Positions 52,077-63,053 are shown, numbered from the stretch's first letter. The stretch: 64,000 nucleotides of DNA from Dama dama (GCF_033118175.1 NC_083703.1:81621001-81685000); one strand, 5' to 3'. Notes: generated from the letters alone by a model not told the origin. Numbers and translations are program-made.

Positions 52077-54123
52077 ACTCTGCATAGAAGTTAAATAAGC
52101 AGGGTGACAATATACAGCCTTGACGTACTCCTTTTCCTGTTTGGAACCAGTCTGTTGTTCCATATCCAGTTCTAACTGTTGCTTCCTGACCTGCATACAG
52201 GTTTTTCAAGAAACAGGTCAGATGGTCTGATATTCCCATCTCTTTAAGAATTTTCCAGAGATTATTGTGATCCACACAGTCAAAGACTTTGGCATAGTCA
52301 ATAAAGCAGAAATAGATGTTTTTCTGGAACTCTCTTGCTTTTTCAATGATCCAGTGGATGTTGGCAATTTGATCTCTGGTTCCTCTGCCTTTTCTAAAAC
52401 CAGCTTGAACATCTGGAAGTTCACAGTTCACGTATTACTGAAGCCTGTCTTGGAGAATTTTGAGCATTACTTTACTAGTGTGTGAGATGAGTGCAATTGT
52501 GCAGTAGTTTGAGCATTCTTTGGCATTGCCTTTCTTTGGGACTGAAATGAAAACTGACCTTTTCCAGTCCTGTGGCCACTGCTGAGTTTTCCAAATTTGC
52601 TGGCATATTGAGTGCAGCACTTTCACAGCATCATCTTTTAGAATTTGAAATAGCTCAGCTGGAATTCCATCACCTCCACTAGCTTCGTTCGTAGTGATGC
52701 TTTCTAAGGCCCACTTGACTTCACATTCCAGGATGTCTGGCTCTAGGTGAGTGATCACACCATCATGATTAACTGGGTTGTGAAGATCCTTTTTGTACAG
52801 TCTTCTGTGTATTCTTGCCACCTCTTCTTAATATCTTCTGCTTCTGTTAGGTCCCTACCATTTCTGTCCTTTATCGAGCCCAACTTTGCATGAAATGTTC
52901 CCCTGGTATCTCTAATTTTCTTAAAGAGCTCTCTAGTCTTTCCCATTCTGTTGTTTTCCTCTATTTCTTTGCATTGATCACTGAGGAAGGCTTTCTCATC
53001 TCTCCTTGCTGTTCTTTGGAACTCTGCATTCAAGTGGGCATATCTTTCCTTTTCTCCTTTGCTTTTCTTTTCACAGCTATTTGTAAGGCCCCCTCAGACA
53101 GCCATTTTGCTTTTTTTGCATTTCCTTTCCATGGGTATGGTCTTGATCCCTGTCTCCTGTACAATGTCGTGAACCTCCTTCCACAGTTCATCAGGCACTC
53201 TATCAGATCTAGTCCCTTAAATCTATTTCTCACTTCCACTGTATAACCATAAGGGATTTGATTTAGGTCATACCTGAATGGTCTAGTGGTTTTCCCTACT
53301 TTCTTCAATTTAAGTCTGAATTTGGCAATAAGGAGATAACCTCTGATATGCAGACAACACCACCCTTATGGCAGAAAGTGAAGAGGAACTAAAAAGCCTC
53401 TTGATGAAAGTGAAATAGGAGAGTGAAAAGTTGGCTTTAAAGTTCAACATTCAGAAAACTAAGATCATGACATCTGGTCCCATCACTTCATGGGAAATAG
53501 ATGGGAAAACAGTGGAAATAATGTCAGACTTTATTTTGGGGGGCTTCAAAATCACTGCAGATGGTGATTGCAGCCATGAAATTAAAAGACACTTACTCCT
53601 TGGAAGGAAAGTTATGACCAACCTAGATAGCATATTAAAAAGCAGAGACATTACTTTGCCAACAAAGGTTTGTCTAGTCAAGGCTATGGTTTTTCCAGTG
53701 GTCATGTATGGATGTGAGAGTTGGACTGTGAAGAAAGCTGATTGCCGAAGAATTGATGCTTTTGATCTGTGGTGTTGGAGAAGACTCTTGAGAGTCCCTT
53801 GGACTGCAAGGAGAGCCAACCAGTCCATTCTAAAGGAGATCAGTCCTGGGTGTTCATTGGAAGGACTGATGCTGAAGCTGAAACTCTAATACTTCGGCCA
53901 CCTGATGCGAAGAGTTGACTCACTGGAAAAGACCCTGATGCTGGGAGGGATTGGGGGCAGGAGGAGAAGGGGACAGAGGATGAGATGGTTGGATGGCATC
54001 ACTGACTTGATCGATATGAGTTTGGGTAAACTCCGGGAGTTGGTGATGGACAGGGAGGCCTGGCGTGCTGCGGTTCATCGGGTCGCAAAGAGTTGGACAT
54101 GACTGAGCAACTGAACTGAACTG
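52077..54123 (+). mobile_element. BovB LINE with 5' inversion (twin-primed), 12-bp target duplication
   Basis: The right arm (about 53338-54123) is in + orientation and runs from the YADD-box region (here YADN) to the element's 3' end, GAACTGAACTGA. The left arm (52077 to about 53337) is inverted. On the minus strand it encodes reverse-transcriptase palm motif A (FIDYAKVFD) and motif B (GVRQGCILSPCLF), preceded by linker blocks such as KKRWQEYTED. The frame is broken by stops and frameshifts, so the copy is dead. AAACATTTTCTT at 52065-52076 and 54124-54135 flanks the whole, so both arms arrived in one event. Roughly 70-110 bp between the arms is missing relative to the remembered full element. 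Confidence 0.95.
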
Positions 54124-54135
54124 AAACATTTTCTT

Positions 54136-54296
54136 TAAAGGGCCAGAATATAGATATTCTAGACTTTCAGAATTGCAGAAAAAGGCATAGACAGTGATCC
54201 TCAAAGGAGACGCATGGCCATGTGCCAATAAAACTTTATTTACAGAAACAAGTGACAGGCTGGAGTCACCCCCACTGCACTTGCCAATCCCTATGC
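54136..54296 (+). mobile_element. hAT-type MITE, right part
   Basis: TAAAGGGCCAGAATATAGAT, ATGGCCATGTGCCAATAAAA, CTTTATTTACAGAAACAAGT and TTGCCAATCCCTATG complete the MITE that starts at 52061. Confidence 0.85.
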
Positions 54297-54712
54297 TAGA
54301 TCCTCAATACTATCTTTTATCAGTTTCAGGGTTTTGGTAGAAAACATGAGAGATTTAAACACTTTACTCTCTGGCCTTAAATAAGAGAAATAGTGATTCG
54401 AAGTTATTTTGAAATTTCTTTTTCTAATCCTTAACCTCCTTGGTGAACACCGGAGTGTGAGAAGGGGTAACATTTCAAAGCTGTGCTGGATTTGTACATA
54501 ATCCAAACTGAATTCTTAAGCATTTCCACCAACATTGCAAATAAACAAATCTAAAGATTAAACTATATAGTTTTACTTAGAGTTGTTTCTATTTTAATTG
54601 TATGATGAGAAAAGTGAGGTTTTCTTTTTTGGCAGAGGTGTTGTGAAGGGGGTGGGGGGTAAATTTTGTCTTCCCTTTTGGATGCTTATTTTAGGGCTGA
54701 AAAAAGACCTTT
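54297..54712. other. Intergenic sequence, nothing recognised
   Basis: About 415 bp, AT-rich. Confidence 0.5.
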
Positions 54713-54914
54713 GGGGCTTCCCTGGTGGCTCAGATGATAAAGAATCTACCTGCAATGCAGGAGATTCTTCTGTCTCTGGGTCAGAAAGATCCCCTGGAGG
54801 AGGAAAGGGCTTCGCACTCTAGTATTTTTGCCTGAAGAATCCCATGGACAGAGGGGCCTGGCAGGTTACAGTTCATGGGGTCGCAAAGAGTCAGACTAAG
54901 CACGCAGCACGCAC
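54713..54914 (+). mobile_element. Bov-tA SINE with perfect 12-bp target duplication
   Basis: AAAAAGACCTTT flanks it at 54701-54712 and 54915-54926. GGGGCTTCCCTGGTGGCTCA head. The B box is destroyed (TTCTTCTGTCTCTGGGTCAG). Confidence 0.95.
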
Positions 54915-55009
54915 AAAAAGACCTTTTACCTAACTTAAAAGGCAGAATGATGCAGTAGTTATTAAAATGCTTTCCAGGTAAGACAGCTTTGGTTTCTGTG
55001 CTTCATTTA

Positions 55010-55125
55010 TTCATTTATCAAGTATTTATTCTCTCATCTCTGGATATCCCAGGCTTAGTGGTAGTTGCTGAAAATACAGTGTGAATAAAACAAGCAGTGT
55101 GTCTGCCTTCACAGTGCCTGATCCA
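55010..55125 (+). mobile_element. L2 3' fragment
   Basis: TCAAGTATTTATTCTCTCAT, CCCAGGCTTAGTGGTAGTTG, CTGAAAATACAGTGTGAATA, AAACAAGCAGTGTGTCTGCC follow the L2 tail. Confidence 0.65.
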
Positions 55126-55689
55126 GAAGCCAAATTATTTAAGCCAATTGCTCAGGAAACAGGAAAATCTAAGGAGAACATCCCTTTATATAAAGGGGCA
55201 TTTTATAGTTTTTTAGGGGAGACGGCAGACAATCTTGACCTTTCAGAGGTGCTGAAAGATACAGTTGGTACTGTACCAACTTTTAATAAAAATTTTTCCT
55301 TTTAGCCCCAAACAAAGTAAGTCCATTTTGCAATTCCCACATAAACTCAGTACTTTCATTCCTATTGACATTTTAAGTTCTTTTGGTGAAATGTTGGAGG
55401 TAAGGCTGCCCATCTGATGAAAGTCAATAGTGGCTGATTTCAAAGCACAGTTTTGGCTCACCCACGGGATTTGAATCAGCCAAGGCAAGACCAGGTGATG
55501 GTCATTTGCCTCCACTTGTGCTGAAGAAGATAGCTCCACCCACATTCTGCTGTTCGAGCTTGTAATTGTCAGCTGTTGGCTAGAGATGCTCATCTTGTCG
55601 GTCTGAAGCGGAGCCGATGGATCTCTTTTCAGTCGGTATCTCTGGGAGATTCCAGTGCGGGTGGTTTACCTCCCATTTTAAGAAACCTT
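55126..55689. other. Intergenic sequence, nothing recognised
   Basis: About 560 bp of ordinary composition before a CpG-rich patch. Confidence 0.5.
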
Positions 55690-56250
55690 AAGGAGATAGA
55701 CTTGGGGCGAGTTCCCATCAGGGGAGACCGGGCGCCTGGAGTTCTCAGCAAGTGTGCTTACACGGGACACCCCCGGGAGCCGGCAGGAGGGGCTGGGAGC
55801 CGGGCAGGTACCGCAGGGATTCCCCCTGCAGGCCACGCGCAGGCGGAGCTGCAGGGAGACGGTCGGGCGGTCCTGAGTGGCGCTTCCAGGGTTTCTGTTA
55901 GACTTTCTTTGTTGCCATAGCAACTAACGAGGCCCCTCAGTTTGACCTTCTTTATCTCTGGGAGAGGCCTGAAGGGCATGGACTGCTCACACTGTTGCTT
56001 AATAGGAAAAAACCAGCCGGGCGCTTCAGCGAAAGAGACAGGCTGCGAAACGGCGGCTGCGGGAGGAGGCCGAGCCCCGAGGTTGTTAAGGGCCCAGCTC
56101 CGAGCCGCCCGGCGGGCCGCCGCCACCGCCCCCCCCGCCCCGGTTATTTCCTCTGATTGTAATAGTTGTGCCGTGGTATTATCTTTGGCCTTTGGTAATG
56201 ATGAGTTCGCCTCCTCTGCTGAGAAGCAGAGGTTGCTGGGGTGGATTTAA
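55690..56250. promoter_or_regulatory. CpG-rich patch with an RFX X-box (candidate distal regulatory element)
   Basis: CpG-rich DNA (GGCGAGTTCCC, GACCGGGCGCC, GCCGCCCGGCGGGCCGCCGC) in an AT-leaning intergenic region. It contains GTTGCCATAGCAAC at 55911-55924, one base from the ideal RFX X-box palindrome. The patch then gives way to AT-richer, low-repeat DNA (56150-56240, TTATCTTTGGCCTTTGGTAA). No exon with splice sites was recognised. It may be an enhancer or the promoter of an unannotated non-coding transcript; that is inference. Confidence 0.42.
55911..55924. promoter_or_regulatory. RFX X-box motif
   Basis: GTTGCCATAGCAAC fits the RFX family site (GTTGCCATGGCAAC) with a single change in the second half. 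Such near-palindromes are uncommon by chance, but binding is unproven. Confidence 0.5.
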
Positions 56251-57513
56251 GGATGTCAGAGGTGGGTAAGGATTGCTGTTTTTGCCGAGTTTTGACCTGG
56301 ACCGTGACTGCCCTTCTTCGTGGTCTGTTGTGTTGACAAGCTGTGTTTATTCCCTTTCTTTACACGGGAAACCCCAGGAGGCCAAGGACGAGCCTGAATT
56401 GTTTTTCAGTAGGTAGCTACCCTCCCTTGACCCACCCAATGAGGCCCACATGGGACGCTTGTGTAGCAAGGGTCCTAAACTCTGGCCAAAGTGTCAGTCA
56501 AGTTTAACCGTTTGGTACCTACCTCTGCTTTAGTGCAACACCCGCAGAGTTGAGGGTGGTGTGAGGGGCCTGAGACCTCCCCAGGGAAGGTCTGCAGAGT
56601 CCTGCTCCATAGGAGCCCTGCTTTCAGGAACCAGCGGCCCCTGGTCCTGCAGGCATCCCTCGTCACTGGCATCACCTGTGAAGCCAGCATTCTCCGTGGA
56701 GGGAACACGGAGCCCGCCCCTGAGCTGGGCCTGCACCCTCTCACTGCAGGGGGCATTGTTTCTGTCGTTCCTTTGGCCTCAGAAAACCTTATCTTCCTCC
56801 ACTCTTGCAAAACCAACGCTTCCTTCAGACGTTAATTAAAACACCAGGCTCTGAGTTCCTTCCCGAGACCCCCAGACCAGACGAAGCCGCCAGCTATAAG
56901 CTTTTAAAGTAGTCGGAAGGGTCCCTGCACAGCCCTAATTACTGCGTGTAATGACAGTGTCGTGTGCTGACTGGATTGTCTGCCTTCTCGGTGTGTCTCA
57001 AGCTCCCTGAGGGCAGGAACTCTATTTAATTGGCTAAGCTTTGCCCCTGCCAACACCAAATAAAATCTCCAACTTAGCGGGTGCTCAATAAAATAAATGG
57101 AAAGTGAGATGGCAACAAATACATCATTAAATCACAGAATTGGGCAACACAGGTTCTCCCTCGGAGGAGCAGTACAGAGAGCACCAGGAGCCCCGACTTT
57201 CCGGGTCCCCCGTGTGGGCCAAGTGCAGCCCTGACGTCATCTCTGCCTGGGTGATGACTCGAGTCAGGTGCGTTACCTCCACCCTTCTGGTTCCCAAGCT
57301 GTGTGCCTGGGCGCCCCAGGGACGTCATCGTGGTGCTCTGGAACATGTTAAGATTTTGCAGGAAGCAGTGACATTTAACCTCTCTCGGACCCTTGGGAAC
57401 TACTAGCCAGAGGCTGTTCCGTTTCAACATTCAATCGCATTGAGTTCATTTCCATGACATCATGTTTGTGAAACTGGGTTTTTGGCAATAAAAAGCAAAC
57501 GTACTGTGTGAAT
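56251..57513. other. Intergenic sequence, nothing recognised
   Basis: About 1.26 kb. Frames on both strands at 56475-56839 and 57074-57430 show no domain. AATAAA motifs near 57060 and 57088 lack gene context. Confidence 0.5.
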
Positions 57514-57732
57514 GGCTTCCCAGGCGGAGCTGGTGCTGCAGAGCCCGCCTGCCAATGCAGGAGATGCAAGAGACCTGGGTTTGATCCCTGGGTCAGGAAG
57601 CTCCCCTAGAGGAGGGCACAGCAACCCCCTCCAGTGTTCTTGCCTGGACAATCACCAGATAGAGGAGCCTGGTGGGCTGTGGTCCACAGGGTCACAAAGA
57701 GTCAGACACCAGTGATGTGACTTAGCACCCAT
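57514..57732 (+). mobile_element. Bov-tA SINE
   Basis: GGCTTCCCAGGCGGAGCTGG head, an added ATGCAAGAGACC stretch before GGTTTGATCCCTGGGTCAGG, and a body ending GAGTCAGACACCAGTGATGT. Confidence 0.92.
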
Positions 57733-58465
57733 GTACGATGTGAATAATCAGTGTGAGCCAGGAGATGAGGGTGACTGTAGGTGTCCCATCTCATTCCCAG
57801 GTTTGAGGAGATGCACTGCCCAGTAGATACTCAACGTCCCCTTAGCAAGTATTGTGGTTAAGAATAAAATTAAAAATGTTTTCTTTGTTTTTGATTTAGA
57901 GGTATTTTTAAAAATGGTTCCTAATTTGTTAGGACAGCTTACATGGCTTGGAACAAACAGCTTAACAAATGGAACTGCTAAGCCTTTCTTTTGACCTAAA
58001 TGTGTTACAGAAAACTCGCTGAGCGACTCGGGGTGCTGGAACAGAGAAAGGTGAGGCGCTCTTCTCTGCCCCGCCCTGCCTCGCAGCAGCCCCCGTGCAG
58101 GCTCCCGGCCCCGAGTCTCAGGCTGCAGGGCCGGTTTCGTGCGTACAACCTGTGTGGTCACACAGGACTCCACGCTCACAAGGCCGTGTGTTTAATTTAA
58201 AACTCTGCTGCTGCATGGCTTAATGGTGCATTGGTTTGGTTCAGTGGAATCCTTCATACGTTTATCTTTGGACTTGTGTTTGTAAGTGAAGTCCGATGGG
58301 ACAGTGGAGTGTGTGTGTGAGCGGAGGAGGCACCTGCAGTGTGTTCACTGGCTGTTCCTCCACGCGGGGTTTGCATGAAGTATTCATAATCCAGCAGGAC
58401 CCGAGGGGGCCTTTCAGAATAGGCCTTCCCTGTATCTTGTGCTCTGGCTCCTGTCTGATGGACCT
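57733..58465. other. Intergenic sequence, nothing recognised
   Basis: About 730 bp, with no repeat or exon seen. Confidence 0.5.
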
Positions 58466-59252
58466 TGTTGTTCTTGTTCAGTCGTATCCAACTCTGCGAC
58501 CCCATGGACTGCAGCACGCCAGGCCTCCTGTCCATCACCAACTCCTGGAGCTTGCTCAAATTCACAACCCTCGAGTCGGTGATGCCATCCAACCATTTTG
58601 TCTTCTGTCATCCCCTTCTCCTCCCACCTTCAATCTTTCCCATCATCAGGGTCTTTTTCAGTGAGTCAGCTCTTCACATCAGGTGGCCAAAGTATTGGAG
58701 CTTCAGCTTCAACATCAGTCCTTCAGTGAATATTCTAGGTTGATTTCCTTTAGGATTGACTGATCTCCTTGCAGTCCAAGGGACTCTCGCATCCATACAT
58801 GACTACTGGAAAAACCATGGTTTTGACTAGATGGACCTTTGTTGGCAAAGTAATGTCTCTGCTTTCTAATATGCTGTCTAGGTTGGTCACAGCTTTTCTT
58901 CCAAGGGGCAAGCGTCTTTTACTTTCATGACTGCATTCACCATCTGCAGTGATTTTGGAGCCCGAAAAATAAAGTCAGCCACCGTTTCCATTGTTTCCCC
59001 ATCTATTCACTATGAAGTGATGGGACCGGATGCCATGATCTTGCTGTAGAGAAGCAGAGCATGCTGAGAAGAGGCGGCAAGAGTGCACAGAAGGGCTACG
59101 AACGATCCAGACCCCACGGTGGCGCGCTCACTCACCTCGAGCCAGACATCCTGGAATGCAAAGTCAAGTGGGCCTCAGGGAGCATCACAAAGCCAGTGGA
59201 GGTGACGGAATTCCAACTGAGCCCTTTCAGATCCTGACACATGATGCTGAGG
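58466..59252 (-). mobile_element. BovB LINE with 5' inversion (second copy)
   Basis: The 3' arm (58466 to about 59042) is on the minus strand and covers the end of the frame back to the KIMASGPITS-type block. The short arm (about 59049-59252) is on the plus strand and encodes the RWQEYTE-type linker, ITHLEPDILECKVKW and degraded GGDGIP/FQILKDDA-type blocks. Opposed arms of one family, with the upstream part inverted, is the twin-priming layout. The DNA between those blocks in an intact element is missing. No target duplication was found. Confidence 0.85.
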
Positions 59253-60075
59253 TATCTAGATAACCGCATTTGATGCAAGTTTCCTGAGATGTTTTGCAAA
59301 TGTGGAAACTGCCTCCCCCACCCCACCACCACCAACACCAAAAGGAAGATGTTGACTACTTGATGGGCATGAGCACACAGCCACAGGCCTCCTGGAGCCG
59401 AAGGACTGATAGTGTAAACCCCTGTGACAGCGTCTGTCCCCTCACATCAGCCAGTCGGAGAACCGCGCACAAGCTGATCCCACGTCCTGTGACCCCCCCG
59501 CCCCTCCCTCCCTTGCTTTTAAAAACGCTTGGGCTGTGTAGGGCAGAGCCACCATCTCCTTGCATGGCCCTGCAGTCAGCCTTTCTCTGCCACAAACTCC
59601 GTGTCTCTGGTCTCACCATGCGTCAGGCACGCAACTGGCATTAACAGTTGTGCCCGTGAACACAACTCCCAGGGCCCCAGGGCGCATGAGGGTTCTGGGG
59701 TCCCTAAAGCAGGCAAAACATCAGGGTGGCGCACCCACCGCGGGGTAAGCAGGGCCTTTGGCTGCCCGGGAGGCTTTCCCTCTCTGCCCCAGAACTGGCC
59801 TCCCCTGCAGAAGTGAGGCAGCGGGGGTCCAGGAAACGCGGCCAGCTGAGGGGCCCATCAGGTCCTTTCCCACGCACGGTCCTTCCCGTGGGGCCGAGAA
59901 GGAAAAGGAAACGCGGGCAACCGTGGCTCTTTCAGTGTCTCCTCACTCATCGGGAGGCCAAGCTGACTGTGCTGGAGAGTGTCCGTGTATCAGGAGGTGG
60001 AATAAAAGCAAGTGCGTCAGCTTCGTGCAATCTTTTCCTGTTCTGACAAGAGCAAAAAGCATGTATGAAGTATAG
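59253..60075. other. Intergenic sequence, nothing recognised
   Basis: About 820 bp, GC-rich from 59640 to 59930. Several overlapping frames have no recognised domain. Confidence 0.5.
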
Positions 60076-60292
60076 AGACTCCTTGGAAAAGACCCTGATG
60101 CTGGGAAAGACTGAAGGCGGGAGGAGAAGGGGACGACAGAGGCTGAGTTGGTTGGATGGCATCACTGACTCGATGGACTTGAGTCTGAGCAAGCTCCGGG
60201 AGTTGGTGATGGACCAGGAGGCCTGGGGTGCTGCAGTCCGTGGGGTCGCAGAGTCAGACACGACTGAACATCTGAACTGAACTGAGCTGAAG
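60076..60292 (+). mobile_element. BovB LINE 3' end fragment
   Basis: TTGGAAAAGACCCTGATGCT through the WLDGITDS-coding block to GAACATCTGAACTGAACTGA, the canonical short repeat at the BovB 3' end. Confidence 0.94.
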
Positions 60293-60466
60293 CTGGGTAG
60301 GCAGCATCTCAAGAAAGCCTGTGAGCGCTGCTCCGAGGTGGCCTGGTGGGAGCCGGGTGACACGGAAGTTTTGCAACAAAGGGCAGGTTGTCCAAATGTC
60401 AAAAGATTGTTAATTCCAGAAAACCAAATACCTCAAGGATTTTAGGGCTTTTCTAGGTACAAAAGG

Positions 60467-60915
60467 GGCTTCCCTGGTGAAAAGTGAAGTCACTCAGTCA
60501 TGTCCGACTCTTTGCAATCCGATGGACTGTAGCCCACCAGTTCCTCCGTCCATGGGATTTTCCAGGCAAGAACACTGGAGTGGGTTGCCATTTCCTTCTC
60601 CAGGAGATCTTCCCAACCCAGGGACTGAACCCAGATCTCCCACATTGCACACAGACGCTTTACGGTCTGAGCCACAAGGGAAGTCCACACGTGCAGCTGG
60701 CTCAGTGGTAAAGAATCTGCCTGTCAATGCAGGAGACACAGACTCAACCCCTGGGTCAGGAAGCTCCCCGGAGGAGACGAGGAGAAGGAAAAGGAGAAGA
60801 TCACTCCAGTGGTCTTGCCTGAGTCCCATGGATGGAGGAGCCTGGCGGGCTACAATCCCTGGGGTCCCTAAAGAGTCATTCACAACCCCGGCAACTAGAA
60901 AACAGCAGCAGCATG
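60467..60915 (+). mobile_element. Bov-tA SINE (outer), split by an opposite Bov-tA
   Basis: The first bases of the head, GGGCTTCCCTGGTG, stand at 60466-60479. The rest resumes at about 60692 (AGCTGGCTCAGTGGTAAAGA) and runs to a body with a purine-rich insertion (GAGGAGACGAGGAGAAGGAA), ending in CAGCAGCAGCATG. Confidence 0.9.
60480..60686 (-). mobile_element. Bov-tA SINE (inner, opposite strand)
   Basis: The minus strand reads GGACTTCCCTTGTGGCTCAG, GGTTCAGTCCCTGGGTTGGG and ends ATGACTGAGTGACTTCACTT. It sits inside the head of the plus-strand SINE, so the two can pair as a hairpin in a transcript. Confidence 0.93.
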
Positions 60916-61851
60916 TGGAAGACGGGGAGCCTGGCCTCGCTGAAGCCCTCCGTCCCGCATGCCCCTCGGCTGCCGGAGCCGGTGCCCTGGGCTTCCACAC
61001 CCTCAGGGCTCACCGGTCACAGTGGCGGCAGCCGCTGCTGACTGTGACCTCCTTTGTTTACTGCTATGGCAGGAAGCACCCCATTTCTCAGAACACCGAG
61101 GCCCCGTTCTAACCGCACTGGGTCCCCAGGTCTGTGCTGGTCCCACGCAGGAGACGCTGCGTAAGGGAAGGCAAGCTGAGCGGGCCTGTGCGTGAGGGTC
61201 CCGTCGACTCTTCCTGCCTCTTTCCTGCTTCCACTTGTGGTTTCCACCCAGGACCTCTGCCCACCGTTTAAACCTTCCAGTCCAGTCATTTAACAATCAG
61301 CCTCTGTTGCAGACAAGCCCTGCAGCTCCTATTTTAAGCAAATGCCCCAGGCCAGTCACAGTGGCTGCACAGAGCTAGACGCTGTAGAATTATTTTCCTC
61401 ATCATTGAATTTCTTTTAAAGTTGTACCTTCAGAACAAAGAAAGAGAAACATTTGGTTATCAAAGGAAGCCAGCCCCCAAATTTACTCTCCTTTAGCTGT
61501 CATGCAGATTTCAAGCCAGAGGCCTGGCGGGTTGGCTTTGAAGATAAAGATCACAGTGGCATCCTTGAGAGGCTTCAGTGGGGTTTCTGATGATCCTGTG
61601 ATTTACTTGGAGATGGAAGAAAAGAGGGAGAATGTTAGGAAGAACTCTGGAGGCAGAATGATGGCTCTGAAGGCACAGAGGCCCAGTGTCTTATTCTGGT
61701 CCTCTCACTGCCTGGAGGAAAGGTGGGTTAACAGGAAGGGGTCAGACAGGGCTAGACCAGGATCTCCTGAGTGCTGTCTTTGTGATGACAATCCAAGTTC
61801 TTGAGGGTGAAAAAAGAGTTTTATCCGTAACTGAAGCTTTGGTAAATGTTA
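60916..61851. other. Intergenic sequence, nothing recognised
   Basis: About 940 bp. The 100-codon frame at 61502-61804 has no recognised family. Confidence 0.5.
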
Positions 61852-62112
61852 CATCAATCCTGAGGGAAATCAACCCTGGATATTCAGTGGAAGAACTGAT
61901 GTTGAAGCCACAATACTTTGGCTACCTAATGTGAAGAGCTGATTCATTGGAAAAGACTGATGCTGGGAAAGGTTGACGGCAGGAGAAGGGGGTGGCAGAG
62001 GATGACATGGTTGGATGGCATCACCGACTTGATGGACATGAACTTGGGGAAACTCCAGGAGAGAGTGGTGTTCAGAGGAGCCTGGTGCCCTGTAGTCCAT
62101 GGGGCTGCAGAC
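61852..62112 (+). mobile_element. BovB LINE 3' end fragment
   Basis: CATCAATCCTGAGGGAAATC, CCACAATACTTTGGCTACCT, GGATGACATGGTTGGATGGC and GTAGTCCATGGGGCTGCAGA, with several small deletions. Confidence 0.9.
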
Positions 62113-62754
62113 AAACATCAAACCAGTTTCTTTACTTTGCAGACATCGTGGAACCTTGCGTTTATCAAATGTAACAGCCAAGGCTGGGCTAATAGGATGC
62201 AGGGTTTGTTGTTGTTGTATTTTTGTTTCTTGTGGGTGTGTACTAATCTTCATAACATGAGACACTTTTTTTTTTAGTTGCAACATGTCTAAACCAGCTT
62301 GGCTGGTTGTTGCTCTTTCTGCATCATTAGTTTCCAGAACAGCTGGAAGGCAGAGTTGACTCCACATCCTCTTCTACAAAAACACAGCAACAACTCTTCT
62401 ATCCGTTCGGTTAAGACCAAGTGTAAGTCATAGCTATGAAAACTTTGAAAATTGTAAAAATGATTCATCTGTGAGGCACTTTCAGAGCCACTGCCAAATG
62501 TCCCCGGGGGGCAAAACTGCTTCCAGTTGACACCGGTGGAGGAAAGCACGGGTGAAGCGTCTCTGCCCGCTGATCTGCTCCTCTCCCGCCGCTGTGAGAT
62601 GGAAGAGCTCGTACACGGCAGGGATGCAATGGAGCAACGGGCCTCCGCTCGCGTGGCCGCGGCTTCTGAGGGCCTCAGGGGAGGCAGGGGCTCGGGTCTC
62701 AGAGTCGGGCTGCCCGGGGCTAGTGAGCCTTCGCCGCTGCTTCTCTTTGGAAAT
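62113..62754. other. Intergenic sequence, nothing recognised
   Basis: About 640 bp. A T run at 62268-62276 and CpG-containing DNA at 62530-62720. Confidence 0.5.
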
Positions 62755-62990
62755 ATGCGTTTATCTGGCTGCGCCGGCTCTGAGCTACAGCAGTGGGGTC
62801 TTCATTCTCCGTTGCGGCGCGGGGGTCTCTCAGCTCAGCTGCAGCCGTGGGGTCTTCATTCTCCGCTGCGACGCGGGGGTCTCTCAGCTCAGCTGCAGCA
62901 GTGGGGTCTAGTTCAAACCAGAGACCAAACCCAAGCGCCCTGCAGTGGGAGCAGAGTCCCGGCCACCGGAACAGCAGGGGCGGTCTCAGC
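62755..62990 (-). mobile_element. Decayed CHR-type SINE with an internal tandem repeat
   Basis: The plus strand shows ATCTGGCTGCGCCGGCTCTG, GTGGGGTCTTCATTCTCCGT and TTGCGGCGCGGGGGTC, which are reversed CHR modules. Part of it is tandemly repeated (62788-62914). Confidence 0.55.
62788..62914. repeat. 60-bp tandem repeat, about 2.1 copies
   Basis: The unit CAGTGGGGTCTTCATTCTCC plus GCGGGGGTCTCTCAGCTCAG recurs after 60 bp (TCTTCATTCTCCGTTGCGGC at 62799, TCTTCATTCTCCGCTGCGAC at 62859 or nearby), followed by a third partial start. Confidence 0.85.
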
Positions 62991-63053
62991 TCTGCTGCTC
63001 CTCACTGCATATCTTGCGTAAGTAACATGTAACAGCACATTTGTTGGAGTGTT

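Noticed and set aside
52075..53308. Reverse-transcriptase-like frames on the minus strand as a possible gene
   Set aside because: They are pieces of the BovB LINE in the inverted arm, broken by stops and frameshifts, with the motif C region on the other arm.
57055..57095. AATAAA motifs as the end of a second gene
   Set aside because: No upstream exon or conserved reading frame was found. The motif is frequent in AT-rich DNA.
60477..61112. 211-codon open frame
   Set aside because: Most of it is translated Bov-tA SINE sequence (both nested copies). No protein family is seen.
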